Assembly: GCA_036389295.1 (NCBI GenBank)
Contig: DASVQB010000052.1
Coordinates: 1-64,000, forward strand
DNA: 64,000 nt
Reading direction: 5' to 3'
DNA from: AC-37 sp036389295
Lineage (GTDB): Bacteria; Actinomycetota; Thermoleophilia; Solirubrobacterales; Thermoleophilaceae
Shown here piece by piece: positions 25,237 to 34,286 of the stretch. Position 1 is the first letter of the stretch; each line of letters opens with the position of its first letter. The notes beneath the pieces are model-generated. The model saw nothing but the letters and a program-made list of their open reading frames with translations, did not search any database and was not told the DNA's origin. The position numbers were made by a program, and so were the translations under genes.

Positions 25237-27408
25237 ATGAGGAAGCGCTTCGCGATCGGCGGCGTCGTGACCGCCGTGGTGGCCGTGGCCATCGCCGCCG
25301 TGTCGGCCGCCGCACCCGTACGCACCGGCTCGTCCGGCTGGACCTGGGGCAACCCGCGACCGCAGGGGAACAACCTGACGGCCATCGACTTCTCCGGCGC
25401 CCGCGGCTACGCCGCCGGCGAGTTCGGGACGCTGCTGCGCACCGACGACGGCGGGACGAGCTGGTCCGGGATCCGCACCGCGCTGACCGACGACCTCTCG
25501 AAGCTGCGCGTGATCGACGCCGACACGTTCGTCGCGGGCGGCGGCTGCACGCTGCTGCGCTCGACCGACGGCGGCCAGACGCTGCGGCGACTCCGCTTCA
25601 ACCCGTCCGCGAGCTGCTCGGCCGGCCTCGCCGCGATGCACTTCCCGAGCCGCGACGTCGGCTTCCTCGTCCGCAGCGACAACTCGGTCCTGCGCACCGA
25701 CGACGGCGGCCAGCGGTTCGCCTCGCGCACCTCGCTGCCCGCCACGGGCGGCGGCGCGGTGAACGACGCCTGGTTCACGAGCGCCGACAACGGCGTGGTC
25801 GTGACCGGCGCCGACACGCTCGGCAAGGTCTTCCGCACGACGGACGCGGGCCAGTCCTGGAACGAGGTCGCCACGTCGTCGGCGCTCCGCGGCGTGCACT
25901 TCGTGAGCGCGACGGTCGGGTACGCGGTCGGCCAGAGCGAGGTCCTCAAGACCACCGACGGCGGCGCCACCTGGACCCCGCGGCCGGTCGCCCCGCCCTC
26001 GCTGCGGCAGGTCCGATGCGCCGACGAGATGCACTGCGTGGTCGTCTCGTCGGCGAACGTCGTGATGTTCACCGACGACGGCTTCGACACGCTCGAGAAC
26101 GCCACCAGCCCGAGTCCCGGCGCGAGCGCCGTGACGGCTCTCTGGGCCTCCTATGCATCGGCCACCCGCTCGGTCGCGATCGGCGGGACCGGAATCACCT
26201 GGGTCTCGGACGACGCGGCGGCGACGTTCGCCCGCACCTCGGCCGTGCTGCCGCAGATCTACCACCGTCTGCGCCTGACCTCGCCGAGCACGGCGTTCGC
26301 GCCCGGCACGTCCGGGTCGGTCGCCCGCACCACCGACAGCGGCGCGACGTGGGCGGCGGTCGGCGTGCCGACCACCAACGACATCGTCGACGTCTCGTTC
26401 CCCACGGCCGACCTCGGCTACGCGGTCGACGTGCAGGGGGCGGTCTTCCGGACCGACAACGGCGGCGGCAGCTGGGCGATCCTCGGCGAGGCCGCGTCGG
26501 GCGCCCGTCCGAACGCGATCTCGGCCGCGGCCGACGGCAACACCGTGATGCTGGTCGGGCCCGTGGGCGTGCTGCGCTCCGCGGACGGCGGCCAGCACTT
26601 CGACAAGGTCGACGCCAAGGCCGTCTCCAAGGGCCGGTTCGAGGACGTCGACCGCGTGCCCGGCGCGGTGTTCCTGTCCGGCGCGAAGGTCATCGGCCTG
26701 ACCACGAACGAGGGCCAGAGCTGGACGGCGCTCCCGCGGCCCGGCCGCGGCGCGACGATCGAGCAGCTCGACTTCGTGGACAGCAAGACCGGGTTCGTCC
26801 TGACCTCCGACGGCCGCGTCTGGAGCACCCGCGACCGCGGGAAGCACTGGACCGAGCTGCTGACGGTCGGCCACTCGGACGCCTACGGGCTGGCGTTCGG
26901 CAGCAAGAACGACGGCTACCTGGCGGTGTCGAGCTTCGGCGGCTCGGGCGGGGGATGGGTCCTGCACACCTCCGACGGCGGCGCGAGCTGGCGTCCGCAG
27001 CTGATCGAGCGCAACGGCGTGGCGAGCGAGGGCCTCGTGGCCTCCTCCGGGGGCGTGGCCTACGCGCTCGTCCCGGGCGCCGACCTGTTCGCCACCGACA
27101 CCGGCGGCGACGCCGCGGCCTCCTCGACGGTCTCGCTGGCCACGAAGACCCGCCGGCTCCGCAGGTCCGGCAAGGCGACCGTGACCGGCCGCGTGGTGCC
27201 GTCGGCGCCGGGCGCCCGGGTCGAGGTCGACATGCGCGACTCGAAGTCGACCCGCTGGAGGCGCCAGGTCGTGACCGTCCGCTCGGACGGAACGTTCACC
27301 ACGACCTGGACCGTCAAGCGGACCTCGTACTTCGTGGCGCAGTGGGCCGGCGACCAGGAGCGGAACGGCGACGGCTCGCCGCGGCTGACGATCGTCGTGA
27401 GGAGGTAG
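25237..27408 (+). CDS. Secreted Ycf48/BNR-type beta-propeller protein
   Basis: A 723-residue exported protein. A signal peptide or N-terminal anchor (about 5-27) is followed by about thirteen repeats of a blade motif with an Asp-box-like core, for example RTDDGGTSW, RSTDGGQTL, KTTDGGATW, RTTDSGATW and HTSDGGASW. That is enough for two seven-bladed propellers, as in Ycf48-like and sortilin/BNR proteins. The last 95 residues form an Ig-like domain (RLRRSGKATVTGRVVP onward). Members are usually extracellular scaffolds or glycan-binding proteins; no catalytic residues are evident. The ATG at 25237 has an AGGAAAGG ribosome binding site, and the MFS gene ends 14 bases earlier. Confidence 0.88.
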   Translation: MRKRFAIGGVVTAVVAVAIAAVSAAAPVRTGSSGWTWGNPRPQGNNLTAIDFSGARGYAAGEFGTLLRTDDGGTSWSGIRTALTDDLSKLRVIDADTFVAGGGCTLLRSTDGGQTLRRLRFNPSASCSAGLAAMHFPSRDVGFLVRSDNSVLRTDDGGQRFASRTSLPATGGGAVNDAWFTSADNGVVVTGADTLGKVFRTTDAGQSWNEVATSSALRGVHFVSATVGYAVGQSEVLKTTDGGATWTPRPVAPPSLRQVRCADEMHCVVVSSANVVMFTDDGFDTLENATSPSPGASAVTALWASYASATRSVAIGGTGITWVSDDAAATFARTSAVLPQIYHRLRLTSPSTAFAPGTSGSVARTTDSGATWAAVGVPTTNDIVDVSFPTADLGYAVDVQGAVFRTDNGGGSWAILGEAASGARPNAISAAADGNTVMLVGPVGVLRSADGGQHFDKVDAKAVSKGRFEDVDRVPGAVFLSGAKVIGLTTNEGQSWTALPRPGRGATIEQLDFVDSKTGFVLTSDGRVWSTRDRGKHWTELLTVGHSDAYGLAFGSKNDGYLAVSSFGGSGGGWVLHTSDGGASWRPQLIERNGVASEGLVASSGGVAYALVPGADLFATDTGGDAAASSTVSLATKTRRLRRSGKATVTGRVVPSAPGARVEVDMRDSKSTRWRRQVVTVRSDGTFTTTWTVKRTSYFVAQWAGDQERNGDGSPRLTIVVRR

Positions 27409-27425
27409 ATAGGGTGCCGGCCTCG

Positions 27426-27818
27426 ATGGCCGGCTACTCGATCCGGAAGCTGGAGGAGGTCCCCGACGTCCTCGGCGACTACCCGGGCGAGATGCGCTTC
27501 ATGACCGGGCCGCTCGGGAACGAGCAGGTCGCCCTGACCTACCGGCGGATGCCGGCGGGGACCGGCGGGAAGGGCAGCTACGGCCACCGCCACCTCCAGC
27601 AGGAGGAGGTCTACCTCGTGGTCTCGGGGCGGCTCGAGTTCAAGCTCGAGGACGAGGTGGTGGAGGTCGGCCCGGGGACCGCGGTCCGGGTCGCCCCGGC
27701 GGTGGCCCGGTCGGTCTGGAACAAGGGGCCGGACGACGCCGAGCTCGTCATCTGCTCGACGCGGATCGACGACCTCGAGGGGGACGTCGAGAAGGTGCCG
27801 GACTTCTGGCCCGGCTGA
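27426..27818 (+). CDS. Cupin-domain protein
   Basis: A 130-residue single-domain cupin. Motif 1 is seen as GSYGHRHLQQEEVYLVVSG, with the two His and the Glu that bind a metal, and motif 2 near GTAVRVAPAVARSVWN, where the second metal His is replaced by Arg or Ser. Because of that change metal binding may be altered, and enzymatic activity cannot be assumed; it may be a small-molecule sensor or isomerase-like protein. The ATG at 27426 is chosen over a GTG at 27414, since TAGGGT (27410-27415) lies ten bases upstream in the leaderless arrangement. It follows the propeller gene by 17 bases. Confidence 0.82.
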   Translation: MAGYSIRKLEEVPDVLGDYPGEMRFMTGPLGNEQVALTYRRMPAGTGGKGSYGHRHLQQEEVYLVVSGRLEFKLEDEVVEVGPGTAVRVAPAVARSVWNKGPDDAELVICSTRIDDLEGDVEKVPDFWPG

Positions 27819-27843
27819 TCGCCGGGCGGCCTCGCGAGCGGCG

Positions 27844-29370
27844 GTGGACCCACACGAGCTGAAGGAGGCGTGGCTCGGGAGGGCGTTCGCGAGCGCGGGG
27901 GTCGACAGGACGCGATGGCGGCCCGAGCTCGGCGTGGCCGAGAACCGGCCGACGATCGAGGCGGTGTACGGCTACTACGCGCGCCTGTTCCTCGAGCACC
28001 CGGAGCTCGAGTGGGCGGGGCTCGCGAGCATGGTCGGCCCGGCGTTCTACGCGGGCTTCCGCGACCTGGGGCTCGTGCCGGACGCCGCGCGGCGGGCGGT
28101 GGCGCTCGTGTTCGGGCGGATGGCGCGCTCGCTCGCGCGGCGCGCCGCCGGCGACCTCGGCTTCTACGAGACGACCCTGCTCACCATGCAGAAGAAGATC
28201 TTCGAGGACCAGGCGACGATGCACGAGGCGTTCCTGGCCGGCGGGGTCGGGGAGGTCGAGAGGCTCTACCGGGCGCGGATCGTGGACGCGGCGACCCTCG
28301 ACGCGTGGCGGCAGATCGACGCCGGCCGGCGCGACGGCGACGCGTCGCTCGTCCACCGCGGCAACCGGACCCTGCTGTTCCGCGAGCAGCACGACATCAT
28401 CGACCGCTTCTACGTGCGGATGATGGGCCACCGGCCGGAGGGGCCCGCGTTCACGTACCTGCTGACCCTGATCGGGTCGCCGTCGGTCCCGGGCGCGCGG
28501 TCGTACCCGGAGCGGTTCCCGCTGACGGTGCTGGTGCGGCTCGGCGGCGGGCGGATCCTGGCCGTCCGGACGCCGCTCGCCGAGGGGAACATCGCGGTGT
28601 TCGCGAACCGCTGGCGGCTGATCGAGGAGGACACGCTGCCGGACTGGCTGCGGCTGCTCGCCGAGCGCGGGGGCGAGGTGCGGGCGATGGTGGCGACGCC
28701 GATCGGGCAGCGCGTGCGGGCGTTCAGGCTGGTGGCGCGCGTGGGGCAGCTGGTGGGCGCGGCGGCGTCGCGGTGGCGGGTCTCGGTCGGGCCCGCCGCG
28801 GCGGCGGCTCCGGGCGGGGCTCCGCTCGGCCCGCCGGCCGCCGCTGCGGCTCGCCCCGTCGGCCTGCTGGCCCGGCGGCCGATCGTCGCGGCGCAGACCG
28901 CCGGCGACTCGGTCGACCTCCGGGCCCCGCCCGACCGCGGGTCCGCGGGCCTCCCGGACGGCGGCGACAGCCGCGTGTGGATGAGGGCGGACCGCGAGCC
29001 GTTCGACTTCGCCGTCTCGCTGCCGGGCGAGCGCGAGTACCGGGCCTCGGCGGAGATGGCGGTCCTGCTCGCCTCCGTCCCCGGCGGCGACCCCGACCGG
29101 CTGACCGTTCAGCTGCCGCTCGCCGACGTCGACGTCACCGAGCGGCTGCTCGCCGGGTACGCGGGCGAGTGGGGCTTCCCGGCCGAGGCGGTCGCCGGCT
29201 GGCGGGCGGGCGCCGAGCGGCGCGTGGACAGCGACCGCGACTACAGCACCCACGTCTTCACGCCCGCCGAGGTCGGGTTCGTCCACCTGGAGCTCCAGGT
29301 CGCCCACCACGTGCGCGAGCGGCGGTTCACGGTGACCGCCCTCTTCGCGTGGGGCGCGGCGATCGGCTAG
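27844..29370 (+). CDS. Conserved hypothetical protein, 508 residues
   Basis: I do not recognise a firm family. Residues 1-280 are mostly helical and soluble. The segment NRPTIEAVYGYYARLFLEHPELEWAGLASMVG (quoted in part) and the later FREQHDIIDRFYVRM recall the DUF2515/YppC group of uncharacterised proteins. Residues 290-340 are an Ala/Gly/Pro linker. The C-terminal 165 residues form a separate, more acidic domain with YRASAEMAVLLASVPGG and a final beta-rich part. There is no signal peptide or transmembrane helix. It starts with GTG at 27844. Its TAG stop codon is also the first half of the -10 hexamer of the sulfurtransferase gene. Confidence 0.75.
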   Translation: MDPHELKEAWLGRAFASAGVDRTRWRPELGVAENRPTIEAVYGYYARLFLEHPELEWAGLASMVGPAFYAGFRDLGLVPDAARRAVALVFGRMARSLARRAAGDLGFYETTLLTMQKKIFEDQATMHEAFLAGGVGEVERLYRARIVDAATLDAWRQIDAGRRDGDASLVHRGNRTLLFREQHDIIDRFYVRMMGHRPEGPAFTYLLTLIGSPSVPGARSYPERFPLTVLVRLGGGRILAVRTPLAEGNIAVFANRWRLIEEDTLPDWLRLLAERGGEVRAMVATPIGQRVRAFRLVARVGQLVGAAASRWRVSVGPAAAAAPGGAPLGPPAAAAARPVGLLARRPIVAAQTAGDSVDLRAPPDRGSAGLPDGGDSRVWMRADREPFDFAVSLPGEREYRASAEMAVLLASVPGGDPDRLTVQLPLADVDVTERLLAGYAGEWGFPAEAVAGWRAGAERRVDSDRDYSTHVFTPAEVGFVHLELQVAHHVRERRFTVTALFAWGAAIG

Positions 29371-29380
29371 CTTGGCGGCC

Positions 29381-30256
29381 ATGGCCGGACCGCCTCTCGT
29401 CGTGAGCCCCGAGTGGCTCGCCGAGCACCTGGAGGACCCGACGCTGCGCGTGCTCGACGCGACCGTCCGGCTCCGCCGCGACGAGAACGGGACGGTCGCC
29501 TCGATCGAGAGCGGGCGCCCGGCGTTCGACGCCGGGCACGTGCCCGGCGCCGCCTTCGTCGACATGATCGAGCTGTCGGACCGCGACGCCCCGGCGCCGT
29601 TCATGCTGCCGCGCGCGGAGGTGCTGGCGGAGGCGATGGCGTCGCTCGGGGTGGGCGAGGGGACGCACGTGGTGGCCTACGACACGGTCGGCGGGATGTG
29701 GGCCGCGCGTCTTTGGTGGACGCTGCGGGCGTACGGGTTCGAGGCGGCCAGCGTGCTCGACGGCGGGCTGCGGGCGTGGCGCGAGGGCGGGCGCCCGGTG
29801 TCCACGGACGCGCCGCCGCCGCGGGATGCGGGCGGGTTCGAGCCCCGGTTCCGCCCGGAGCTCGTGGCCACGCGCGAGCAGGTCGAGGAGCAGGTCGACG
29901 GTCGTGGCGGCGGTGGTGCGTGCCTCGTCAACGCGCTCGAGCCGGCGGTGTTCCGCGGCGAGGTCTCGCTCCTCGGCGGGCGCCCGGGGCGGATCCCGGG
30001 GAGCGTGAACGTGCCGACCAGCGACCTGGTCGACCCCGACACGGGCCGGTTCCTCCCGCCCGAGCGGATCCGCGAGCGCTTCGCCGCGGCCGGCGCCCTC
30101 GACGGGGAGCGGGTCGTGACCTACTGCGGCGCCGGGATAGCGGCGTCCATGGACGCGTTCGCCCTGGCGCTGGCCGGCCGCGACGACGCGGCGGTCTACG
30201 ACGGCTCGCTGGCCGAGTGGGCGTCGGATCCCGAGCGCCCGCTCGAGACGGGCTGA
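29381..30256 (+). CDS. Two-domain sulfurtransferase (TST/MST type)
   Basis: A 291-residue thiosulfate/3-mercaptopyruvate sulfurtransferase with two rhodanese domains. The N-terminal inactive domain shows SPEWLAEHL, FDAGHVPGAAF and YDTVGGMWAARLWW. The C-terminal domain carries the catalytic C249 in TYCGAGIAAS. The loop reads CGAGIAA, different from both the CRKGVT of rhodaneses and CGSGVTA of mercaptopyruvate enzymes, so donor preference is open. The enzyme moves sulfane sulfur to thiols or cyanide. The ATG is seven bases after TAGCTT (29368-29373), the hexamer overlapping the previous stop codon. A perfect 8-base hairpin at 30260-30279 follows the gene. Confidence 0.9.
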   Translation: MAGPPLVVSPEWLAEHLEDPTLRVLDATVRLRRDENGTVASIESGRPAFDAGHVPGAAFVDMIELSDRDAPAPFMLPRAEVLAEAMASLGVGEGTHVVAYDTVGGMWAARLWWTLRAYGFEAASVLDGGLRAWREGGRPVSTDAPPPRDAGGFEPRFRPELVATREQVEEQVDGRGGGGACLVNALEPAVFRGEVSLLGGRPGRIPGSVNVPTSDLVDPDTGRFLPPERIRERFAAAGALDGERVVTYCGAGIAASMDAFALALAGRDDAAVYDGSLAEWASDPERPLETG

Positions 30257-30259
30257 GCC

Positions 30260-30279
30260 GCCGCGGCAAGGGCCGCGGC
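30260..30279 (+). terminator. Perfect 8-base hairpin after the sulfurtransferase gene
   Basis: GCCGCGGC is repeated around an AAGG loop, four bases after the stop codon. There is no T-run, but a GC-only stem at this place is a plausible terminator in such a genome. Confidence 0.45.
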
Positions 30280-30355
30280 CGTCAGGTGGCCGACCTCACG
30301 TTCCGCCCGCCCCGCACGTTGTTGGATGACCGGGGAGCCGACCAAGGAGGCCTGG

Positions 30356-31153
30356 ATGGGGACGTCGCAGGAGCAGAAGGGCGCGGCCTTCCGCGCGCTG
30401 CACGAGGGCGAGCCGTTCGTGATGCCGAACCCGTGGGACGTCGGCACGGCGCGCGCCCTGGAGGCGCTGGGCTTCGAGGCGCTGGCGACCACGAGCGCCG
30501 GCTTCGCGTTCACGCTCGGCCGCCGCGACGGCGGGGTGACGCTGGACGACGTGGTCTCGCACGTGGCGGCGCTGGCCGCGGCGACGAGCCTCCCGCTGTC
30601 GGTCGACCTGGAGAACGGCTACGGCCGCGAGCCCTCGGACGCCGCGACCGCGATCCTCCGCGTGGCGGGCGCCGGGGCGGTGGGCGGCTCGATCGAGGAC
30701 TACGACCCGGCCGGCGAGATCTACGAGCCGGACTTCGCCGCGGAGCGCGTCGCGGCGGCGGTCGAGGCCGCGCGCGGCCTGGGCTTCCCGTTCACGTTGA
30801 CGGCGCGAGCGGAGAACCACATTCGCGGGAATCCGGACCTCGAGGACACGATCGGGCGGTTGCAGGCCTACGAGAGGGCGGGAGCGGACGTGCTGTACGC
30901 GCCGGGCCTGGCGAATCCCGACGACGTCCGAGCCGTGTGCGAAGCGCTGTCGAAGCCGGTGAACGTGCTGGCCCTCCCCGGCCTGACGATGGCCGAGATC
31001 GCCGCCGCGGGCGGCCGGCGCGTGAGCGTGGGAAGCGGCCTGACCTGGGTGGCGATGGCGGCGATGGCGGAGGCGGTCGAGGAGATCCGCGACCAGGGGA
31101 CCTTCTCGTTCCAGGGCACGCGAGTGCCGGTCAAGGAGTGGCTGGGGGGCTGA
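30356..31153 (+). CDS. Isocitrate lyase/PEP mutase superfamily enzyme
   Basis: A 265-residue alpha/beta barrel enzyme of the PEP mutase/isocitrate lyase superfamily. FVMPNPWDVGTARALEALGFEALATTSAG is the typical opening (quoted in part); VDLENGYG and GGSIEDYDP carry the acidic magnesium ligands. Relatives include 2,3-dimethylmalate lyase, oxaloacetate hydrolase, phosphonopyruvate hydrolase and methylisocitrate lyase. It is too short for classical isocitrate lyase (about 430 residues) and lacks the KKCGH loop, so the reaction is open. The ATG at 30356 is preferred over one 30 bases earlier because a strong AAGGAGG (30344-30350) stands five bases before it. Confidence 0.85.
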   Translation: MGTSQEQKGAAFRALHEGEPFVMPNPWDVGTARALEALGFEALATTSAGFAFTLGRRDGGVTLDDVVSHVAALAAATSLPLSVDLENGYGREPSDAATAILRVAGAGAVGGSIEDYDPAGEIYEPDFAAERVAAAVEAARGLGFPFTLTARAENHIRGNPDLEDTIGRLQAYERAGADVLYAPGLANPDDVRAVCEALSKPVNVLALPGLTMAEIAAAGGRRVSVGSGLTWVAMAAMAEAVEEIRDQGTFSFQGTRVPVKEWLGG

Positions 31154-31170
31154 GGGCGTTTTCCGCGAGT

Positions 31171-31197
31171 TCCGCAGCGAGCTGAGCCAGCTGCGGA
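31171..31197 (+). terminator. Hairpin after the PEP mutase-family gene
   Basis: TCCGCAGC (31171-31178) and GCTGCGGA (31190-31197) pair perfectly over eight bases, 17 bases after the stop codon. No T-run follows. Confidence 0.4.
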
Positions 31198-31254
31198 GCG
31201 ACGTCGCCGACCGGCAGGTGAGGCCCTCGATACGCGGCAGCTAACCTCGCGTCG

Positions 31255-31713
31255 GTGGCCTACATCGCCGCGGAAGCCAGGCAGGAGCTGCTCGACACCC
31301 TCGGCCAGGCGATCGACGAGATCGCTGCCGCGCTCGCGGCCCTCGGTGAGGCCTACGAGCAGCTCGGCACGCTCCCCGCGGACAGGCTCGAGGAGGAGCT
31401 CTTCCGCCCGGTCCAGGCGGCCTACGGGCGTGCGAAGCGGACCCACGTCGGCTTCGCGCAGCGGCACGGCCTACCTGGCCGAACATTCGCTCCTGCGACT
31501 GCGGGCCTCCCATCGACCGGCATCAGGGGGTTCGTCGACGGCGCCGTCGATGCCGTCGCCGGAGCCGACGCCGTGCTCGCCGAGCTCCAAGACTCGATGA
31601 TGCCGGTCGAGGTCGGCGATGCCGAGCTCCGTGCGGGGTTGGCCGAGGTGCGCGAGCTCCTGGGCGACGTGCGCGCCCGGGCGCGCGAGTTCGTTCGCAC
31701 CCTCGGCCGTTAG
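31255..31713 (+). CDS. Small all-helical hypothetical protein
   Basis: A 152-residue acidic protein predicted to be almost entirely helical, with heptad-like runs (ELLDTLGQAIDEIAAALAAL near the start and VRELLGDVRARAREFVRTL at the end) joined by a Gly/Pro segment. No signal peptide, membrane helix or known motif is seen. The GTG at 31255 follows TAACCT (31242-31247) by seven bases. It resembles no family I can name; a helical-bundle binding protein is the most one can say. The RibD-like gene follows after 15 bases, so the two may be cotranscribed. Confidence 0.6.
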   Translation: MAYIAAEARQELLDTLGQAIDEIAAALAALGEAYEQLGTLPADRLEEELFRPVQAAYGRAKRTHVGFAQRHGLPGRTFAPATAGLPSTGIRGFVDGAVDAVAGADAVLAELQDSMMPVEVGDAELRAGLAEVRELLGDVRARAREFVRTLGR

Positions 31714-31728
31714 GCGCAGCGGGACGCG

Positions 31729-32334
31729 ATGCCGGACACGACCTGCCACATGTCGATCTCGCTCGACGGCTTCGTCGCTGGGCCCGACCAGAGCCGCGAG
31801 GACCCGCTGGGCAAGCGTGGGCGCGAGCTCCATCGCTGGCATCTCGGCGACGAGCGCGCCAACGAGGCCGACGAGACGGCGGCCGGCTGGCTCATGCGTC
31901 CGCGCGGCGCCTACCTAATGGGTCGCAACATGTTCGGGCCGATCCGCGGCGAGTGGGATGAGGACTGGCGCGGGTGGTGGGGACCCGAGCCGCCTTACCA
32001 CGCACCGGTGTTCGTGCTCACCCATCACGCTCGCGAGCCGATCCAGATGGACGGCGGGACGACCTTCCACTTCGTCACCGACGGGTTCGAGGCCGCCTAC
32101 GCGCAGGCGCGCGAGACCGCTGGCGATGACGGCGTGGACGTCGCGGGGGGCGCCTCGACCGTGCGGCAGGCGCTCATCGCCGGGGTCGTCGACGAGCTCA
32201 CGCTCGACGTCGCCCCGGTCCTGCTCGGGTCCGGCGAGCGGATCTTCGACGGCGTCGAGTCCCTCGGCATGGAGCCGGTAGAGGTGCTGCATTCGCCGCT
32301 GGCCACGCACATCCGGTATCGCCGGGCGGGCTAG
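31729..32334 (+). CDS. RibD C-terminal/dihydrofolate reductase-like protein
   Basis: A 201-residue reductase of the RibD_C (DHFR-like) superfamily. The start MSISLDGFVAGPD is the typical first strand and loop, RGAYLMGRNMFGPIRGEW the nucleotide-contact segment, VDVAGGASTVRQALIAGVVDEL the second half of the NADPH site (quoted in part), and VLLGSGERIFDG the last motif. Stand-alone members are common in actinobacteria and have no settled substrate; they should not be called dihydrofolate or riboflavin reductase without evidence. The ATG at 31729 lies 15 bases after the helical protein and no separate promoter is obvious. Confidence 0.85.
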   Translation: MPDTTCHMSISLDGFVAGPDQSREDPLGKRGRELHRWHLGDERANEADETAAGWLMRPRGAYLMGRNMFGPIRGEWDEDWRGWWGPEPPYHAPVFVLTHHAREPIQMDGGTTFHFVTDGFEAAYAQARETAGDDGVDVAGGASTVRQALIAGVVDELTLDVAPVLLGSGERIFDGVESLGMEPVEVLHSPLATHIRYRRAG

Positions 32335-32341
32335 CAGCCCT

Positions 32342-34156
32342 TCAGCCCTGGACGACGTTCACGGAGCAGTCGGCCGTGAGCGCCTGCCGGTCGTGCCCGA
32401 TCGTGACCAGGTGCAGGCCCGGCCGGGCGGTCCTCGGTATCGGGAGCGAGATCCGCCCGCCTCCCTTGCTGTTCGTCTCCCCGCGGGCCACCTCGTCCGG
32501 CCCGAGCAGGGCGTGGACGGCCGCGCTCCGCCGGAGTCCCTCGAAGGTGACCGTGACCGCGCCGCCGGCGGTCGCGTCGCCGGCCGGGAAGCAGTGCGGG
32601 AAGTCCGGTCGCTCGAGGACGAAGCGCCCACCGCCGGCCTCCTTGCCGAGCGCGTCCTCGACCCTCCCCCCGCCGACGACGAGCCCCTGGGCCCGGAACG
32701 GGCGCCCCAGCCGGAGCCCGATCGGCAGGGCGGCCTGAGAGACGCCCAGGTCGATCGTGTGCCAGACCTCGGCCACGAAGTCGCGCGGGGTCGGGATCTC
32801 GTCGAAGTGCGGATGCATGCGGAGCGTCTGGATCTGCGGACGCAGGTCCTTCCCCCCGAGCTCGACGATCGCGCCCTCGTCCACCACCCACGCGCGGGTT
32901 CGCGTCGAGCACCGCTTCCTGCCCGTGGCCACGACGTCGATCCGCCCCAGCAGGTCGGCCCCGGCGAAGTCGCCGGGGATCCCGCGTCTCTCGAGGTCGG
33001 CCGGCCCCGCGCCGGTGGACGTCCTTGCGTCGAGGTCCGTCAGGAACGCGTAGCGCGTGACGCGCCGCTTCGTGCAGGGGTGCAGCCCCCACAGCTGCTG
33101 GCCGAGATGGAAGAAGCGCTTTCGGTCGATCGCGGCCCGGAGCTCGGCCAGGTCGCGGTAGGGGCGGAGCCGCCGCGAGCGGGGCCCGTCCACCAGCCGC
33201 ATGCCCGTCGCGCGGCCGGGCACGAACACCCCGGGCGGGTCGGTCTCGAGCCCGGGGACGTTCTGCGCGCTGGCGCGCAGCGTGGCGATCTCGGTCGCGT
33301 CCAGGCCGATGTTGTCCGCCCGCCCGTCGCCGGCGTTGTCGACCTGGCCCGGGTTCATCAGGGCCAGGTTGTTCGTGCGGTGCTCGAGGCCCAGCGCGTG
33401 ACCGGTCTCGTGCCCCACGAGCTGGTCGAAGGGGTCGGTCCTGGTGAACTGGGTGTTGCCCGCCGGGTCTTCATCGGTAGGCGGCCGGGTGCGGTCCGCG
33501 ACCGTCGGGTACTTGTAGTGGTTGTCGATCACGACGATGCGACCGTCGTACGGCGTCGCGCAGTTGCCCGTGGCGTCCTCGGTGCAGCCGCCCCAGCCGA
33601 TGACCCCCACGTAGCCGAACTGCGTGTCGCCGTCGGCGGCCGGGTCCGCGTTGTCGTGGAACAGGCCGGCGTTGACGGCGGTGATCCCGATCCCGGCCCG
33701 CCCTTCGTTCGCGTAGGCGGTGTCGCATCCGTTCACCATCGCCGTGAACTCGGCTCCGTCGGCGTTCACGTCCCAGCCGTTCATGTCGCCCGGCTGCCCT
33801 CGTGTCGTGTCGGGGTCGGCGATCAGGGGGAAGTTGAACGTGCCCCACGCGTTGTTGATCGCCGAGCGCAGCGAGATCGTGACCTGCGGCAGGTAGATGT
33901 TGTCGGTCGGTCGCTCGTGTCGTCGCCAGATGACGGCGTCGGTGTCGGTGTCGGCAGCCCCGCTGCCCTCGCTCGTGATGTTGGGGGCGGCCTGGGCCGG
34001 GCTGCCGTTCACTACGCACCACGCCATCGGGACGTGCAGCACGTCGGTTCCACCGGGGACCACCGCCCGGGCCGGGGCGGCGGCCGCGACGCCGGCCAGT
34101 CCGGCAACCGCCAGGGTTGCGAGGGCAGCCCGCCCGCTCCTACCCGCTCCTGTCAT
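32342..34156 (-). CDS. Secreted metzincin-like zinc metalloprotease
   Basis: A 604-residue secreted protein with a signal peptide (about 1-31). The zinc site HETGHALGLEH (H249, H253, H259; catalytic E250) and a Met-turn ALMNPG (M267) mark the metzincin clan, close to matrixin or archaemetzincin-like peptidases. Residues 40-230 before the site form a compact domain with several cysteines. The C-terminal half (about 280-604) has no known catalytic motif; the final 100 residues look like a beta-sandwich module. The ATG at 34156 has a GGGAAGGG ribosome binding site. It is convergent with the RibD-like gene, seven bases apart, and has no operon partner downstream. Confidence 0.88.
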   Translation of the reverse strand: MTGAGRSGRAALATLAVAGLAGVAAAAPARAVVPGGTDVLHVPMAWCVVNGSPAQAAPNITSEGSGAADTDTDAVIWRRHERPTDNIYLPQVTISLRSAINNAWGTFNFPLIADPDTTRGQPGDMNGWDVNADGAEFTAMVNGCDTAYANEGRAGIGITAVNAGLFHDNADPAADGDTQFGYVGVIGWGGCTEDATGNCATPYDGRIVVIDNHYKYPTVADRTRPPTDEDPAGNTQFTRTDPFDQLVGHETGHALGLEHRTNNLALMNPGQVDNAGDGRADNIGLDATEIATLRASAQNVPGLETDPPGVFVPGRATGMRLVDGPRSRRLRPYRDLAELRAAIDRKRFFHLGQQLWGLHPCTKRRVTRYAFLTDLDARTSTGAGPADLERRGIPGDFAGADLLGRIDVVATGRKRCSTRTRAWVVDEGAIVELGGKDLRPQIQTLRMHPHFDEIPTPRDFVAEVWHTIDLGVSQAALPIGLRLGRPFRAQGLVVGGGRVEDALGKEAGGGRFVLERPDFPHCFPAGDATAGGAVTVTFEGLRRSAAVHALLGPDEVARGETNSKGGGRISLPIPRTARPGLHLVTIGHDRQALTADCSVNVVQG

Positions 34157-34248
34157 GTCCCTTCCCCGTGGTGGCGTCTCAGTCTGACGCCTGGGTGCCA
34201 TCGCCCCTGTCGGCTGGGGAGCCTTCCGCTGTCGATGCGGCATGTCAA

Positions 34249-34264
34249 CCCCCCGACCGGGGGG
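34249..34264 (-). terminator. GC hairpin after the MBL hydrolase gene
   Basis: Six C and six G flank a GACC loop between two minus-strand genes, 23 bases past the MBL stop. On the minus strand TT follows the stem. It probably separates the HAD-MBL transcript from the metalloprotease gene. Confidence 0.5.
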
Positions 34265-34286
34265 CTTGCCCCTTCGACCCGCCTCG

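Noticed and set aside
30356..31153. Isocitrate lyase as partner of malate synthase
   Set aside because: At 265 residues and without the KKCGH loop it is a smaller superfamily member; it is also 22 kb from malate synthase.
31154..34156. Possible horizontally acquired segment
   Set aside because: Codon use looks slightly more relaxed in the two small genes at 31255 and 31729, but there are no repeats, tRNA, integrase or sharp boundaries, and I could not compute composition.
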